Shown piece after piece: positions 9,214 to 19,806 of a stretch of DNA of 64,000 bases. The translations under genes and the position numbers were made by a program. Position 1 is the stretch's first letter; the number at the start of each line of letters is the position of its first letter. This stretch comes from Flavobacterium sp. NKUCC04_CG (GTDB taxonomy: Bacteria > Bacteroidota > Bacteroidia > Flavobacteriales > Flavobacteriaceae), in NCBI RefSeq assembly GCF_019345525.1, contig NZ_JAHKRA010000001.1, forward strand, positions 62,001 to 126,000, written 5' to 3'. The notes under the pieces were generated by a model. It searched no databases. It was not told where the DNA came from and saw nothing but the letters and a program-made list of their open reading frames with translations.

Positions 9214-10497
9214 TTAACGATCATCCATTTTTTTATAAGAACGCAAAGTTTCTCCTACATATACCTGACGCGGTCTTGCTATAGGTTCTTTGTTTACTCT
9301 CATTTCTTTCCATTGTGCAATCCATCCCGGTAAACGTCCGATTGCAAACATTACCGTAAACATTTCGGTAGGAATACCCAAGGCACGATAAATAATTCCT
9401 GAATAGAAATCTACGTTCGGATACAAACTTCTAGATTTGAAGTATTCGTCTTCCAAAGCTCTTTCTTCTAACTTTTTAGCAATTGCAAGAATCGGATCAT
9501 CAACACCCAATTTTGCCAATACTTCGTCTGCTGCTTTTTTAATAATTCTAGCACGAGGATCAAAGTTTTTATATACTCTATGTCCGAATCCCATCAAACG
9601 GAAAGGATCATTTTTATCTTTTGCTTTGGCCAAATACTTTTCAGCATCCCCGCCATCATTTTGGATTTCTTCCAACATTTCCAACACAGCTTGGTTAGCA
9701 CCACCGTGAAGTGGTCCCCAAAGTGCTGAAACACCCGCTGAAATAGAAGCAAATAAGCCTGCATGTGAAGAACCTACCATTCTCACTGTTGAAGTCGAAC
9801 AGTTTTGCTCGTGTTCAGCATGTAGAATAAATAATTTATCAATAGCATTTTTAACTACCGGGTCAATTTCATAAGGCTCTGTTGGCAATTCAAACATCAA
9901 ACGCAAGAAATTATCTACATAACCTTTAGTGTTGTCGTAGTAATTTAATGGATAACCTTTTGTTTTTCTATAAGTCCAAGTAGCAATAACGAGGAATTTA
10001 CCCATCGTTTTACAAACTGCATCATACATTTCTTTTTCACTTTCTACATTGACTACTTTTGGATTAAAAGCGGTTAATGCGCTAGTTAAAGAAGACAATA
10101 CGCCCATAGGGTGCGCATGTTTAGGGAATCCATCAAGGATACCTTTCATCTCTTCGTTAACTAAAGTGTATTTTCTAATATCCGTTTCAAAATCTTTTAA
10201 TTGCTTGGCTGTAGGTAACTCTCCAAAAATCACCAAATAGGATACTTCTAGAAAATTAGAATTGGCTGACAAATCTTCTATTGAATATCCTCTATATCTT
10301 AAAATTCCTTCTTCTCCATCTAAATAAGTAATCTCACTTTTACAAGAACCTGAGTTTTTAAATCCTGGATCAAGTGTAATCGCTCCTGTAAGAGCACGAA
10401 GTTTCTCAACATCAATGGCTACCTCATTTTCAGATCCGACGAAAATGGGAAACTCATATCTCTTGCCATCAAGCTCTAATATTGCAGTTTTTGACAT
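9214..10497 (-). CDS. gltA: Citrate synthase
   Basis: A 427-residue enzyme that condenses oxaloacetate and acetyl-CoA to citrate, the entry step of the TCA cycle. Length fits the type II hexameric bacterial family. Visible active-site segments are FILHAEHEQNCSTS, WGPLHGGANQAVLEML (catalytic His), GFGHRVYKNFDPRA (His-Arg pair) and PNVDFYSGIIYRAL (catalytic Asp). An N-terminal small beta domain (residues 1-50) is present, as in NADH-sensitive Gram-negative enzymes. It is bounded by its own terminator and a 330-nt upstream gap, so it is probably monocistronic. Confidence 0.97.
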   Translation of the reverse strand: MSKTAILELDGKRYEFPIFVGSENEVAIDVEKLRALTGAITLDPGFKNSGSCKSEITYLDGEEGILRYRGYSIEDLSANSNFLEVSYLVIFGELPTAKQLKDFETDIRKYTLVNEEMKGILDGFPKHAHPMGVLSSLTSALTAFNPKVVNVESEKEMYDAVCKTMGKFLVIATWTYRKTKGYPLNYYDNTKGYVDNFLRLMFELPTEPYEIDPVVKNAIDKLFILHAEHEQNCSTSTVRMVGSSHAGLFASISAGVSALWGPLHGGANQAVLEMLEEIQNDGGDAEKYLAKAKDKNDPFRLMGFGHRVYKNFDPRARIIKKAADEVLAKLGVDDPILAIAKKLEERALEDEYFKSRSLYPNVDFYSGIIYRALGIPTEMFTVMFAIGRLPGWIAQWKEMRVNKEPIARPRQVYVGETLRSYKKMDDR

Positions 10498-10774
10498 ATA
10501 ATTATTGTTTTTTATTTTTTATTTTGCTGATTGCGAATTTAATAAATTAGGTGTAATTTATAAAAGGAAAGATAACAAATAATCTTATTTATTACAAGTT
10601 AAATAATTATTATCTTTTTAAAAACTAAACATTTTTAAGGCTGACCAATTTTTAATACCCGCAGTACCATAACGACAATAATAAAACTTTTTTTTTATCA
10701 TATCTATTTTTTAGACGCCTAAAAAATGATAATTTAACAATCCTGTCCCTTAAGCGTTTGCACTTTTAAAAATA
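10498..10774. other. Long upstream region of gltA, no gene
   Basis: No ORF or RNA gene is supported. It should contain the gltA promoter. Minus-strand TATCTTTC at 10567-10574 differs from the -7 consensus by one base, about 70 nt from the ATG. An AT-only hairpin, TTTTTTAG (10707-10714) with CTAAAAAA (10719-10726), sits farther upstream; its role is unknown. Confidence 0.4.
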
Positions 10775-10807
10775 AGAAAGCCCGATAAATAGTTTATCGG
10801 GCTTTCT
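10775..10807 (-). terminator. Terminator of eno
   Basis: A perfect 15-bp stem, AGAAAGCCCGATAAA (10775-10789) with TTTATCGGGCTTTCT (10793-10807), has a 3-nt loop. On the minus strand it is followed by ATTTTTAAAAG. It lies 20 nt beyond the enolase stop. Confidence 0.9.
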
Positions 10808-10827
10808 GACTTTAAAAAAATAAATAT

Positions 10828-12120
<1,293 letters not shown>

Positions 12121-12242
12121 TTATTGTGTGTGTGTTGTATAGTTAGACTTTAAAAGTATATTTTCAACAAATTTACGAATTTATTGTAATTTTAAAATCA
12201 ATTTCGCTATAAAAAGCAAGCTAAAACCAATAATTGCCAACA

Positions 12243-12269
12243 AAAAAGGCTGCCTTAAAAAGGCAACCT
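12243..12269 (-). terminator. Terminator of carA
   Basis: AGGCTGCCTT (12247-12256) pairs with AAGGCAACCT (12260-12269) with a single mismatch. On the minus strand the stem is followed by a run of six U residues. It lies 39 nt beyond the carA stop. Confidence 0.8.
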
Positions 12270-12307
12270 AGATTATATTTGATAAAAAGTTAGGTCGTAT
12301 TTGCGAA

Positions 12308-13417
12308 CTAAGCTTTTTTATTTTTCATATTACTAACAAATTGATCAAACAAATAATGTGAATCATGTGGTCCTGGGCTGGCCTCAGGATGGTATTGTAC
12401 TGAAAACACATCCTTGTTTTTTACGCGAATCCCCGCAACGGTTTGATCGTTTAAATGCAAGTGAGTAATTTCTAAAGTAGGGTGTTTTTCCACCTCTTCT
12501 TTATTTACGGCAAAACCGTGATTTTGAGAAGTGATTTCACCTCGATTGGTTAACAAATTCATTACCGGGTGGTTGATTCCACGGTGACCGTTAAACATTT
12601 TATAAGTAGAAACACCTTGCGACAAGGCGATTAATTGATGTCCTAAACAAATTCCAAATACGGGTAAATTAGACTCAATGGTTTGAGCTACTACTCTTTT
12701 GACATCGTTTAATGGATCGGGATCACCAGGTCCATTTGACAGAAAATAACCATCAGGATTGAACTGCGCTAATTCTTCGAAAGTACTGTTATATGGATAA
12801 ACTTTAATGTAACAATCGCGTTCTGCAAGACAGCGAAGGATATTGGTTTTTATACCCAAATCCAGAGCAGAAACTTTATAAGTAGCTTCGGGATTCCCGA
12901 AAAAATACGCTTCTTTAGTAGAGACCTTAGAAGCCAACTCCAATCCATTCATGGAAGGCACTGTTTTAAGGAGCTCTTTTAGTTCTTCTACCGATTTGCC
13001 ATCTGTAGAAATTACAGCGTTCATAGCACCATTATCGCGAATATAACTAGCCAATGCACGGGTATCCACATCGGAGATGGCTACTAAATTATTTTCGGTA
13101 AGATATTCCAATAAGGTAGCATTAGAATTTGGTCTGGAATTGGTAAAACTAAAGTTTTTACAAACCAAACCTGAAATTTTGATACCGTCAGAATCTACTT
13201 CATTCGGATTTACCCCATAATTTCCGATATGAGCATTGGTTGATAACATGATTTGTCCAAAATAAGAAGGATCTGTAAAGATTTCTTGATATCCCGTCAT
13301 ACCGGTGTTAAAACAGATTTCACCAAAAGTAGTTCCCTCAATACCGATTGATTTACCATAAAAAACGGTTCCGTCATTTAAGAGTAGAACGGCGCTATTT
13401 CTATTATTATATTCCAT
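12308..13417 (-). CDS. carA: Carbamoyl-phosphate synthase small subunit
   Basis: A 369-residue glutamine amidotransferase subunit that releases ammonia from glutamine for carbamoyl phosphate, feeding arginine and pyrimidine synthesis. Residues about 10-145 are the CPSase small-chain domain; 185-365 the class I GATase. Catalytic residues are visible: Cys in FGICLGHQLIAL, and His-Glu in SVQYHPEASPGPHDS. The start is the ATG at 13417: the longer frame to 13486 runs through a perfect -7 promoter element (13439-13446) and the r-protein terminator. The large subunit carB is not in this window. Confidence 0.95.
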   Translation of the reverse strand: MEYNNRNSAVLLLNDGTVFYGKSIGIEGTTFGEICFNTGMTGYQEIFTDPSYFGQIMLSTNAHIGNYGVNPNEVDSDGIKISGLVCKNFSFTNSRPNSNATLLEYLTENNLVAISDVDTRALASYIRDNGAMNAVISTDGKSVEELKELLKTVPSMNGLELASKVSTKEAYFFGNPEATYKVSALDLGIKTNILRCLAERDCYIKVYPYNSTFEELAQFNPDGYFLSNGPGDPDPLNDVKRVVAQTIESNLPVFGICLGHQLIALSQGVSTYKMFNGHRGINHPVMNLLTNRGEITSQNHGFAVNKEEVEKHPTLEITHLHLNDQTVAGIRVKNKDVFSVQYHPEASPGPHDSHYLFDQFVSNMKNKKA

Positions 13418-13438
13418 TGTGATGTGTTGTATAGTTGG

Positions 13439-13446
13439 CAAATGTA
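13439..13446 (-). promoter_or_regulatory. Promoter -7 element of carA
   Basis: Minus-strand TACATTTG matches TAnnTTTG exactly and lies about 22 nt upstream of the carA ATG. It follows the ribosomal operon terminator, so carA is transcribed independently. Confidence 0.6.
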
Positions 13447-13476
13447 AAATAAATAAATTAAAATATAGGTCTAAAA

Positions 13477-13506
13477 AAAAGGACAAACTCGAAAGTGTGT
13501 CCTTTT
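13477..13506 (-). terminator. Terminator of the ribosomal protein superoperon
   Basis: AAAAGGACAAACT pairs with AGTGTGTCCTTTT with one internal mismatch and a CGAA tetraloop. On the minus strand it is followed by eight U residues. It lies 40 nt beyond rplQ. Confidence 0.85.
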
Positions 13507-13546
13507 ATAAGAATATTAAATAACTACAATTTTATAATTGTAAGTA

Positions 13547-14032
13547 CTATTCATTAGTTTCAGTAGCAGTTTCAGTTGCTTCTGCTTCTGGAGTTGTAAC
13601 ATCAGCTACTTTTTTAGCTCTACCTCTACGAGTAGTTGCTTTTTTAGCTTCTTTTTTACCTCCGTTATAGATTTCATTGAAATCTACTAGTTCGATCATA
13701 GCCATATCAGCGTTATCTCCAAGACGGTTACCCAACTTGATAATACGAGTATATCCACCTGGACGATCTCCAACTTTTTGAGCAACTTCTCTGAAAAGTT
13801 CAGTTACTGCATCTTTATCTCTAAGGTAAGAAAAAACTACACGACGATTATGAGTATCATCAGTTTTTGATTTAGTTACCAAAGGCTCAATGAATTGTTT
13901 AAGCGCTTTTGCTTTAGCTACGGTAGTATTAATGCGTTTGTGCTCTATCAATGAACAAGCCATATTCGCCAACATAGATTTTCTATGTGCGGTTTTTCTG
14001 CTTAAGTGATTTATTTTTTTTCCGTGTCTCAT
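13547..14032 (-). CDS. rplQ: Ribosomal protein bL17
   Basis: A 161-residue large-subunit protein. Residues 1-115 are the L17 core ([20 protein letters not shown] at the start). The remaining ~45 residues are a low-complexity tail, first Lys/Arg-rich and then Ala/Thr/Glu-rich ([15 protein letters not shown]), longer than in E. coli L17 (127 residues). Such tails are usual in Bacteroidota. It is the last gene of the alpha operon, 31 nt after rpoA, and is followed by the operon terminator. Confidence 0.97.
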   Translation of the reverse strand: MRHGKKINHLSRKTAHRKSMLANMACSLIEHKRINTTVAKAKALKQFIEPLVTKSKTDDTHNRRVVFSYLRDKDAVTELFREVAQKVGDRPGGYTRIIKLGNRLGDNADMAMIELVDFNEIYNGGKKEAKKATTRRGRAKKVADVTTPEAEATETATETNE

Positions 14033-14063
14033 TGCTTTCTAGAATTTAGACTAAAAGTCTAGT

Positions 14064-15056
14064 TTATTCTTTATCTAATTTATATTTGGAAAGATCCATA
14101 CCGAAGTTCAATCCTTTAACAGCTACGAGTTCTTCTAATTCAGTAAGAGATTTCTTACCGAAGTTTCTAAACTTCATTAAATCGTTTTTGTTATAGGAAA
14201 CCAAATCTCCTAATGTATCTACTTCAGCCGCTTTTAAACAATTTAATGCTCTAACTGAAAGATCTAGATCTACCAATTTTGTTTTAAGAAGCTGTCTCAT
14301 ATGCAATGATTCCTCATCGTATGATTCAGTTTGAGCAATTTCATCGGCCTCTAAAGTGATTCTTTCATCAGAGAACAGCATAAAGTGATGAATCAGTGTT
14401 TTTGCTGCTTCTGTTAATGCGTCTTTAGGATGAATTGAACCGTCAGTGATGATGTCAAAAACCAATTTTTCATAATCGGTTTTTTGCTCAACACGGTAGT
14501 TTTCAATAGCATACTTAACATTCTTAACTGGCGTATAAATAGAGTCAGTAAAGATTGTACCTATCGGTGCATTTGGTTTTCTGTTTTCTTCTGCAGGAAC
14601 ATAACCTCTTCCTTTTTCGATAGTTAATTCCATATTAATGGTAATTTTGCTATCCACATTACAGATGATTAAATCTGGGTTAAGAACCTGAAAACCAGAG
14701 ATGTATTTTTGAAAATCACCTGCGGTTAATTGGTCTTTACCTGAAAAGTTAATGGTTACTGCTTCGTTATCGATATCCTCAATTTGACGTTTAAAACGAA
14801 CTTGTTTAAGGTTAAGAATAATTTCAGTAACGTCTTCAACTACACCAGGGATGGTCGAAAACTCATGATCAACACCTTCAATACGAACTGATGTAATTGC
14901 ATATCCTTCAAGAGATGAAAGAAGAACTCTTCTTAGTGCATTACCAACTGTCAATCCGTATCCCGGTTCCAAAGGTCTGAATTCAAACTTACCTTTAAAA
15001 TCGGTCGAATCAATCATGATAACTTTATCGGGCTTCTGAAAATTAAATATTGCCAT
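14064..15056 (-). CDS. rpoA: RNA polymerase alpha subunit
   Basis: A 330-residue subunit. Residues 1-230 form the N-terminal dimerisation and assembly domain ([20 protein letters not shown]). A linker leads to the C-terminal domain at about 250-315 ([20 protein letters not shown], then [16 protein letters not shown]), which contacts upstream DNA and activators. It lies in the alpha operon 25 nt after rpsD, downstream of the candidate attenuator before rpsD, so its level may be tied to that element. Confidence 0.98.
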   Translation of the reverse strand: MAIFNFQKPDKVIMIDSTDFKGKFEFRPLEPGYGLTVGNALRRVLLSSLEGYAITSVRIEGVDHEFSTIPGVVEDVTEIILNLKQVRFKRQIEDIDNEAVTINFSGKDQLTAGDFQKYISGFQVLNPDLIICNVDSKITINMELTIEKGRGYVPAEENRKPNAPIGTIFTDSIYTPVKNVKYAIENYRVEQKTDYEKLVFDIITDGSIHPKDALTEAAKTLIHHFMLFSDERITLEADEIAQTESYDEESLHMRQLLKTKLVDLDLSVRALNCLKAAEVDTLGDLVSYNKNDLMKFRNFGKKSLTELEELVAVKGLNFGMDLSKYKLDKE

Positions 15057-15081
15057 ATTTGTTTCGACTGAATGTCAATTA

Positions 15082-15687
15082 TTATTTGTTGTACAACTCT
15101 ACGATTAACTGTTCTTTGATGTTTTCAGGAATCTGAAGTCTTTGAGGAACAGATACAAATGTTCCTTCTTTAGTTTCATTATTCCAAGTAATCCATTCAT
15201 AAACAGCGCTAGAATTAGATAACGAACGTTCTATAGCATCTAGAGATTTTGATTTTTCACGAACTGCAACTTTATCACCTGGTTTTAATTGGTAAGAAGG
15301 AATGTTTACCAATTCACCGTTTACAGTGATATGTCTGTGTGAAACGATTTGACGTGACGCTCTTCTAGAAGGAGCAATACCCATTCTAAAAACCACGTTA
15401 TCTAATCTTGATTCACATAATTGAATTAATACCTCACCAGTTACTCCACGAGCAGCAGAAGCTTTTTGGAAAAGCCCTCTGAATTGTTTCTCTAGAATAC
15501 CGTAAGTGTATTTAGCTTTTTGTTTCTCCATCAACTGGATAGCATATTCAGATTTCTTACCTCTTTTTTTTGCTAAACCATGTTGCCCAGGAGGGTAATT
15601 TCTTTTTTCAAAAGATTTGTCATCTCCGAATATTGCTTCGCCAAATTTACGAGCAATCTTTGTTTTTGGACCAGTATATCTTGCCAT
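15082..15687 (-). CDS. rpsD: Ribosomal protein uS4
   Basis: A 201-residue primary 16S-binding protein of the small subunit. The N-terminal zinc-type cysteines are absent (C-minus form). The S4 RNA-binding domain lies at about 92-155 ([36 protein letters not shown]). In E. coli S4 is the translational repressor of the alpha operon. Here the gene is preceded by an unusually long 86-nt gap with a hairpin plus U-run (see 15688-15773), which makes S4 feedback on rpsD-rpoA-rplQ plausible. Confidence 0.98.
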   Translation of the reverse strand: MARYTGPKTKIARKFGEAIFGDDKSFEKRNYPPGQHGLAKKRGKKSEYAIQLMEKQKAKYTYGILEKQFRGLFQKASAARGVTGEVLIQLCESRLDNVVFRMGIAPSRRASRQIVSHRHITVNGELVNIPSYQLKPGDKVAVREKSKSLDAIERSLSNSSAVYEWITWNNETKEGTFVSVPQRLQIPENIKEQLIVELYNK

Positions 15688-15773
15688 TTCAAAAAATTAA
15701 AAAAAGGTAGGGATTATGAATTCAGGTCTCATCCTCCGATAATCTATTCCTACCTTTGGGTTATACTATAAAA
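15688..15773 (-). promoter_or_regulatory. Candidate S4-type leader/attenuator before rpsD
   Basis: This 86-nt spacer lies inside an operon whose other spacers are 0-31 nt, apart from the 96-nt rpsJ-rplC gap. On the minus strand AAAGGTAGG (from 15757-15749) pairs with CCTACCTTT (15711-15703), directly followed by a U-run, 15 nt before the rpsD ATG. The intervening ~37 nt could form alternative pairings and contains GGAGGATG, which begins a potential 11-codon ORF but with no usable SD spacing. The shape is that of an intrinsic terminator or attenuator. I recall that S4 leader candidates in Bacteroidia and Flavobacteria have been proposed; this may be one. Confidence 0.55.
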
Positions 15774-16157
15774 TTAAACTCTTCTTCTTTTAGGAGGACG
15801 ACATCCATTATGTGGCATCGGAGTAATATCGATTATCTCGGTTACTTCGATTCCATTATTATGAAGTGATCTGATAGCAGATTCTCTACCATTTCCAGGT
15901 CCTTTAACGTAAACTTTTACCTTTTTTAATCCAGCTTCTAAAGCAACTTTACCACAATCTTCAGCAGCCATTTGGGCAGCGTACGGAGTGTTCTTTTTAG
16001 AACCTCTGAAACCCATTTTACCTGCAGACGACCATGAAATAACTTCACCTTTCTTGTTAGTTAACGAGATGATGATGTTATTAAAAGTTGCATTAATATG
16101 AGCTTCACCTGTTGATTCAACAAGCACTTTACGTTTTTTTGTATTCGCTTTAGCCAT
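15774..16157 (-). CDS. rpsK: Ribosomal protein uS11
   Basis: A 127-residue small-subunit platform protein. Conserved segments are [38 protein letters not shown] and the C-terminal [18 protein letters not shown], which carries the Asn-Gly isomerisation site known in S11. It follows rpsM by 8 nt. It is the last gene before the 86-nt hairpin-containing gap. Confidence 0.98.
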   Translation of the reverse strand: MAKANTKKRKVLVESTGEAHINATFNNIIISLTNKKGEVISWSSAGKMGFRGSKKNTPYAAQMAAEDCGKVALEAGLKKVKVYVKGPGNGRESAIRSLHNNGIEVTEIIDITPMPHNGCRPPKRRRV

Positions 16158-16165
16158 ATTATTTA

Positions 16166-16540
16166 TTATTTAGTTGCTTTTTTCTTGTTGGCAACAGTTT
16201 TTCTTTTACCTTTTCTTGTTCTAGAGTTGTTCTTAGTTCTTTGACCTCTCAAAGGAAGTCCAGTTCTATGACGAATTCCTCTGTAGCATCCGATATCCAT
16301 TAAACGTTTGATGTTTAATGAAACTTCTGAACGAAGTTCTCCTTCAATTTTGAAGAATGAAACCGCTTCACGGATTGCTCCGATTTCGTCATCATTCCAA
16401 TCTTGAACTTTTTTATCTTCGCTAACTTGAGCTTTCTCTAAGATTTCTTTAGCTCTGCTGCTCCCAATTCCGAAGATGTAGGTCAAAGCTATAATTCCTC
16501 TTTTGTGTTTAGGTATGTCTACCCCTGCGATTCTTGCCAT
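16166..16540 (-). CDS. rpsM: Ribosomal protein uS13
   Basis: A 124-residue small-subunit head protein that contacts the large subunit and the P-site tRNA. The N-terminal [19 protein letters not shown] and the C-terminal basic tail ([20 protein letters not shown]) are typical. It begins 2 nt after the rpmJ stop, so the two are probably translationally coupled. First gene of the alpha-operon block. Confidence 0.98.
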   Translation of the reverse strand: MARIAGVDIPKHKRGIIALTYIFGIGSSRAKEILEKAQVSEDKKVQDWNDDEIGAIREAVSFFKIEGELRSEVSLNIKRLMDIGCYRGIRHRTGLPLRGQRTKNNSRTRKGKRKTVANKKKATK

Positions 16541-16542
16541 AA

Positions 16543-16659
16543 CTATCCTTGTCTTTGTTTAAATCTAGGATTCTTTTTATTAATCACGTAAAGTACTCCT
16601 TTTCTACGTACTATAATGCACTCGGCACTTCTTTTTTTGACTGATGTTCTTACTTTCAT
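16543..16659 (-). CDS. rpmJ: Ribosomal protein bL36, zinc-less form
   Basis: A 38-residue ORF ([14 protein letters not shown]...NPRFKQRQG) between infA and rpsM, below usual ORF length cut-offs. It matches L36 along its whole length. Of the usual Cys-Cys-Cys-His zinc site only one Cys (residue 14) remains; the others are Ser/Arg, Asn and Phe, so it is the zinc-independent (C-minus) form. It sits 11 nt after infA and 2 nt before rpsM. Confidence 0.96.
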   Translation of the reverse strand: MKVRTSVKKRSAECIIVRRKGVLYVINKKNPRFKQRQG

Positions 16660-16670
16660 TTTAAAAGCCT

Positions 16671-16886
16671 TTAATATCTATAAGTAATTCTTGCTTTAGT
16701 CAAGTCGTAAGGACTCATTTCTAATTTCACCCTGTCACCAGGAAGTAATTTGATATAATGCATACGCATTTTACCGGAGATATGAGCAATTACAATATGT
16801 CCATTTTCTAACTCCACGCGGAACATTGCATTTGATAATGCTTCAATGATTGCTCCGTCTTGTTCAATTGCTGATTGTTTTGCCAT
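16671..16886 (-). CDS. infA: Translation initiation factor IF-1
   Basis: A 71-residue OB-fold protein that binds the 30S A site and helps initiator tRNA selection. [20 protein letters not shown] at the start and [19 protein letters not shown] in the core are typical. It lies 6 nt after secY and 11 nt before rpmJ, the usual Bacteroidota order. Confidence 0.97.
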   Translation of the reverse strand: MAKQSAIEQDGAIIEALSNAMFRVELENGHIVIAHISGKMRMHYIKLLPGDRVKLEMSPYDLTKARITYRY

Positions 16887-16892
16887 AAAAAA

Positions 16893-18239
16893 TTAAGCGG
16901 TTGCTTTTCTATTTTTACCACTTGTCATCAACCCGTCATACTGCTTATTTAAAAGGTATGCATTAACTTGTTGAATCGTATCAATTGCAACACTTACTAA
17001 AATTAACAGCGATGTTCCGCCATAGAACATTGCCCATCCTTGTTGAACACCTAATAAACTTACCACGATTGAAGGGAACACAGCAATCAATGCAAGAAAT
17101 AGGGAACCTGGGAAGGTAATCAATGACATCACTTTATCTAAGAACTCAGAGGTCTCTGTTCCTGGGCGAATACCCGGAATAAAACCACCACTTCTCTTCA
17201 AATCATCAGCCATTTTATTAGTAGGTACTGTAATTGCGGTGTAAAAGTAAGTAAAAATAATGATTAATAGTGCAAAAAGTAAATTATACTGCCATCCGAA
17301 TACATTATGGAATGTAGAACTGATAGATTGAGCAGTATCTGATGTTGATAAACCGGCTACTGCAGCAGGAATAAACATGATTGCTTGAGCAAAAATAATC
17401 GGCATAACACCAGAAGCATTTAATTTAAGGGGAATCCACTGACGGTTTCCACCTAACATCGTTTGATCGTAATCTCCTGATGTGCTTCTTCTAGCATATT
17501 GTACTGGAATTCTTCTAACTGCGAGAGTTAAGAAAATACAAGCAATAATAATTAATAACCAAATAATTACTTCAATAACTAACACCATTGGACCTCCGTT
17601 GTTATCGGTGATTCTAGATTGGAATTCTTGAATGAAAGACACTGGTAGTCTTGCAATAATTCCGACCATGATCAACAAAGAGATTCCATTTCCGATACCT
17701 TTATCTGTAATTTTCTCTCCTAACCACATTGCAAAGACAGTCCCGGTAACTAATATAATTACAGAAGAAAACAAGAATGAGAAAGAATTGAAACCTAGTA
17801 AAAAGGCATCTGGTGGTAATTGTAAATACAAGTTATAGATATAACTAGGTCCTTGCAACAAGGTAATACCGATGGTTAACCATCTGGTAATTTGATTCAT
17901 CTTTTTTCTACCACTTTCACCATCATTCTGCAATTTTTGTAGATAAGGAACCGCGATTCCCATCAACTGAACTACGATGGAGGCAGAAATATAAGGCATA
18001 ATACCTAATGCAAATACAGATGCTTGCGAGAATGCACCACCTGTAAAAACATTGATCAACCAACCAATTCCTTGGTCAGTCTGCGCCGACAAAGCTTGTA
18101 ATTTCGTTGCATCAATACCCGGAAGTGTTATTTGTGTACCGAAACGATACACAACTAACAATCCTAGAGTTACTAAAATTTTACTTTTTAGTTCTTCAAT
18201 TTTCCAAATACTGGCTAATGTTTCTATAAACTTCTTCAT
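16893..18239 (-). CDS. secY: Protein translocase subunit SecY
   Basis: A 448-residue inner membrane channel of the general secretion pathway with ten transmembrane helices. Signatures: the plug and TM2 region (NVFTGGAFSQASVFALGIMP), the TM5-6 loop with PVQYAR, and the cytoplasmic C5 loop GIRPGTETSEFLD containing the conserved Arg. All exported proteins in this window depend on it. It is embedded between rplO (16 nt) and infA (6 nt), so its supply follows ribosomal protein output. Confidence 0.98.
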   Translation of the reverse strand: MKKFIETLASIWKIEELKSKILVTLGLLVVYRFGTQITLPGIDATKLQALSAQTDQGIGWLINVFTGGAFSQASVFALGIMPYISASIVVQLMGIAVPYLQKLQNDGESGRKKMNQITRWLTIGITLLQGPSYIYNLYLQLPPDAFLLGFNSFSFLFSSVIILVTGTVFAMWLGEKITDKGIGNGISLLIMVGIIARLPVSFIQEFQSRITDNNGGPMVLVIEVIIWLLIIIACIFLTLAVRRIPVQYARRSTSGDYDQTMLGGNRQWIPLKLNASGVMPIIFAQAIMFIPAAVAGLSTSDTAQSISSTFHNVFGWQYNLLFALLIIIFTYFYTAITVPTNKMADDLKRSGGFIPGIRPGTETSEFLDKVMSLITFPGSLFLALIAVFPSIVVSLLGVQQGWAMFYGGTSLLILVSVAIDTIQQVNAYLLNKQYDGLMTSGKNRKATA

Positions 18240-18255
18240 CCTGTTTATTAAGATT

Positions 18256-18708
18256 TTATAAAGTTACAACTTCACCGCCAGCAGCTTCGATAGCTTCCTT
18301 AGCTGATGCTGAAAATTTATGTGCGGATACTTTTAATTTAACCTTAAGTTCTCCACCACCCAAAATCTTTACTAAACCATTTTTAGAAGTCAATCCTAGA
18401 TCCACTAAAAGCGAGAAATCTACTGTATCTGTAACGCTTCCATTATCAACTAAGATTTGCAATCTATCTAAATTGATAGCTTGGTACTCTACTCTGTTGA
18501 TGTTTTTGAAACCGTATTTAGGTACACGTCTTTGAAGTGGCATTTGCCCTCCTTCAAAACCGATTTTCTTAGAATAACCAGAACGCGATTTAGCTCCCTT
18601 GTGTCCTCTTGTAGAAGTTCCTCCTTTTCCTGAACCTTCCCCACGACCAACTCGTTTGTTTTGATTGTGGGTTGAACCGTTCGCTGGTTGTAAATTACTT
18701 AAATTCAT
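18256..18708 (-). CDS. rplO: Ribosomal protein uL15
   Basis: A 150-residue large-subunit assembly protein. It has the Gly/Arg-rich N-terminal extension ([20 protein letters not shown]) that threads into 23S rRNA, and a globular C-terminal half ([20 protein letters not shown]). It lies 11 nt after rpmD and 16 nt before secY. Confidence 0.98.
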   Translation of the reverse strand: MNLSNLQPANGSTHNQNKRVGRGEGSGKGGTSTRGHKGAKSRSGYSKKIGFEGGQMPLQRRVPKYGFKNINRVEYQAINLDRLQILVDNGSVTDTVDFSLLVDLGLTSKNGLVKILGGGELKVKLKVSAHKFSASAKEAIEAAGGEVVTL

Positions 18709-18719
18709 ACTTTACAAAA

Positions 18720-18902
18720 TTATTTAATTTCCTCTACAGAAACTAAGTGTTGAACTTTATTTACCATTCCTAAGATCGCACCTGTAGCTTCATGTTCCAC
18801 TACTTGGTTTAACTTACGAAGTCCTAAAGCCTCCAATGTTCTCTTCTGTGACAAAGGACAATTGATTTGGCTTCTTACTTGTTTTACTTTAATTTTTGAC
18901 AT
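18720..18902 (-). CDS. rpmD: Ribosomal protein uL30
   Basis: A 60-residue large-subunit protein (MSKIKVKQVRSQINCPLSQK; LGLRKLNQVVEH). The start is the ATG at 18902. An in-frame TTG at 18911 would add three residues not seen in the family and leave only 2 nt to the rpsE stop. Some bacteria lack L30; it is present here. Confidence 0.95.
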   Translation of the reverse strand: MSKIKVKQVRSQINCPLSQKRTLEALGLRKLNQVVEHEATGAILGMVNKVQHLVSVEEIK

Positions 18903-18913
18903 ATCTCTCAAAA

Positions 18914-19438
18914 TTAACCTTTAAATACTTTGTCCAATGAAATCCCTCTTTGTTTTGCAACAGTAGAAGCACTTCTTAGACGTAATAAAGCGTCAAAAGT
19001 TGCTTTTACCACGTTGTGTGGATTAGAAGAACCTTGTGATTTCGACAAAACGTCTCCAATTCCTACTGACTCAACAACGGCTCTAACAGATCCACCTGCA
19101 ATAACTCCTGTACCCTTAGATGCTGGAATTAAAAACACACGTGCTCCACTAAATTTCCCTTTTTGTTCGTGAGGAATAGTTTGACCGTTTAGAGGAATTC
19201 TCACCAAGTTTTTCTTAGCATCTTCTACCGCTTTCGCGATTGCTTCAGAAACGTCTTTAGATTTACCTAAACCATGACCCACTACACCGTTTTCGTCACC
19301 TACAACAACTACAGCTGAAAAACCGAAAGCTCTTCCTCCTTTAGTTACTTTGGTAACACGGTTTACACTAACCAAACGATCTTTTAAATCAAGACCACTT
19401 GGTTTTACAAATTCTACGTTTTTATAATTTTGATACAT
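18914..19438 (-). CDS. rpsE: Ribosomal protein uS5
   Basis: A 174-residue small-subunit protein important for decoding fidelity. The double-stranded RNA-binding part lies at about 20-85 ([34 protein letters not shown]) and the C-terminal domain at about 95-165 ([20 protein letters not shown]). It follows rplR by 6 nt. Confidence 0.98.
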   Translation of the reverse strand: MYQNYKNVEFVKPSGLDLKDRLVSVNRVTKVTKGGRAFGFSAVVVVGDENGVVGHGLGKSKDVSEAIAKAVEDAKKNLVRIPLNGQTIPHEQKGKFSGARVFLIPASKGTGVIAGGSVRAVVESVGIGDVLSKSQGSSNPHNVVKATFDALLRLRSASTVAKQRGISLDKVFKG

Positions 19439-19444
19439 AACTAA

Positions 19445-19795
19445 TTAGAATTTTAAGCCAGCTTCTCTAGCGCCTTCAGCCAATGATTTCACACGTCCGT
19501 GGTATAAATAACCATTTCTATCGAAAGAAATAGTATCTACACCTGCTTTAGAAGCCTTCTCTGCGATAAGTTTACCTACAGATGCAGCAGTTTCAATATT
19601 GGTGCCTCTTGTTATCCCGGCTTCTCTTGAAGAAGCTGAAGCTAGAGTCACTCCGTTTACGTCATCTATTACTTGCGCATAGATTTCTTTATTACTTCTG
19701 AATACAGAAAGTCTTGGTTTAGCAGCAGTTCCGCTTACAATCTTTCTGATTCTGAATTTAATTCTTTGTCTTCTTTCAGATTTTGTTAATGACAT
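19445..19795 (-). CDS. rplR: Ribosomal protein uL18
   Basis: A 116-residue 5S rRNA-binding protein. The basic N-terminus ([14 protein letters not shown]) and the C-terminal [20 protein letters not shown] are diagnostic. With L5 (encoded upstream in the same operon) it anchors 5S rRNA in the central protuberance. Confidence 0.98.
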   Translation of the reverse strand: MSLTKSERRQRIKFRIRKIVSGTAAKPRLSVFRSNKEIYAQVIDDVNGVTLASASSREAGITRGTNIETAASVGKLIAEKASKAGVDTISFDRNGYLYHGRVKSLAEGAREAGLKF

Positions 19796-19806
19796 AGTCT
19801 TAATTT

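Noticed and set aside
13418..13486. Longer carA start
   Set aside because: The extension spans an exact -7 promoter element and reaches the ribosomal operon terminator, so the ATG at 13417 is preferred.
15703..15757. Eleven-codon leader peptide before rpsD
   Set aside because: The GGAGG directly abuts the ATG with no spacing, and Bacteroidota rarely use Shine-Dalgarno sequences, so I treat this only as a hairpin region.
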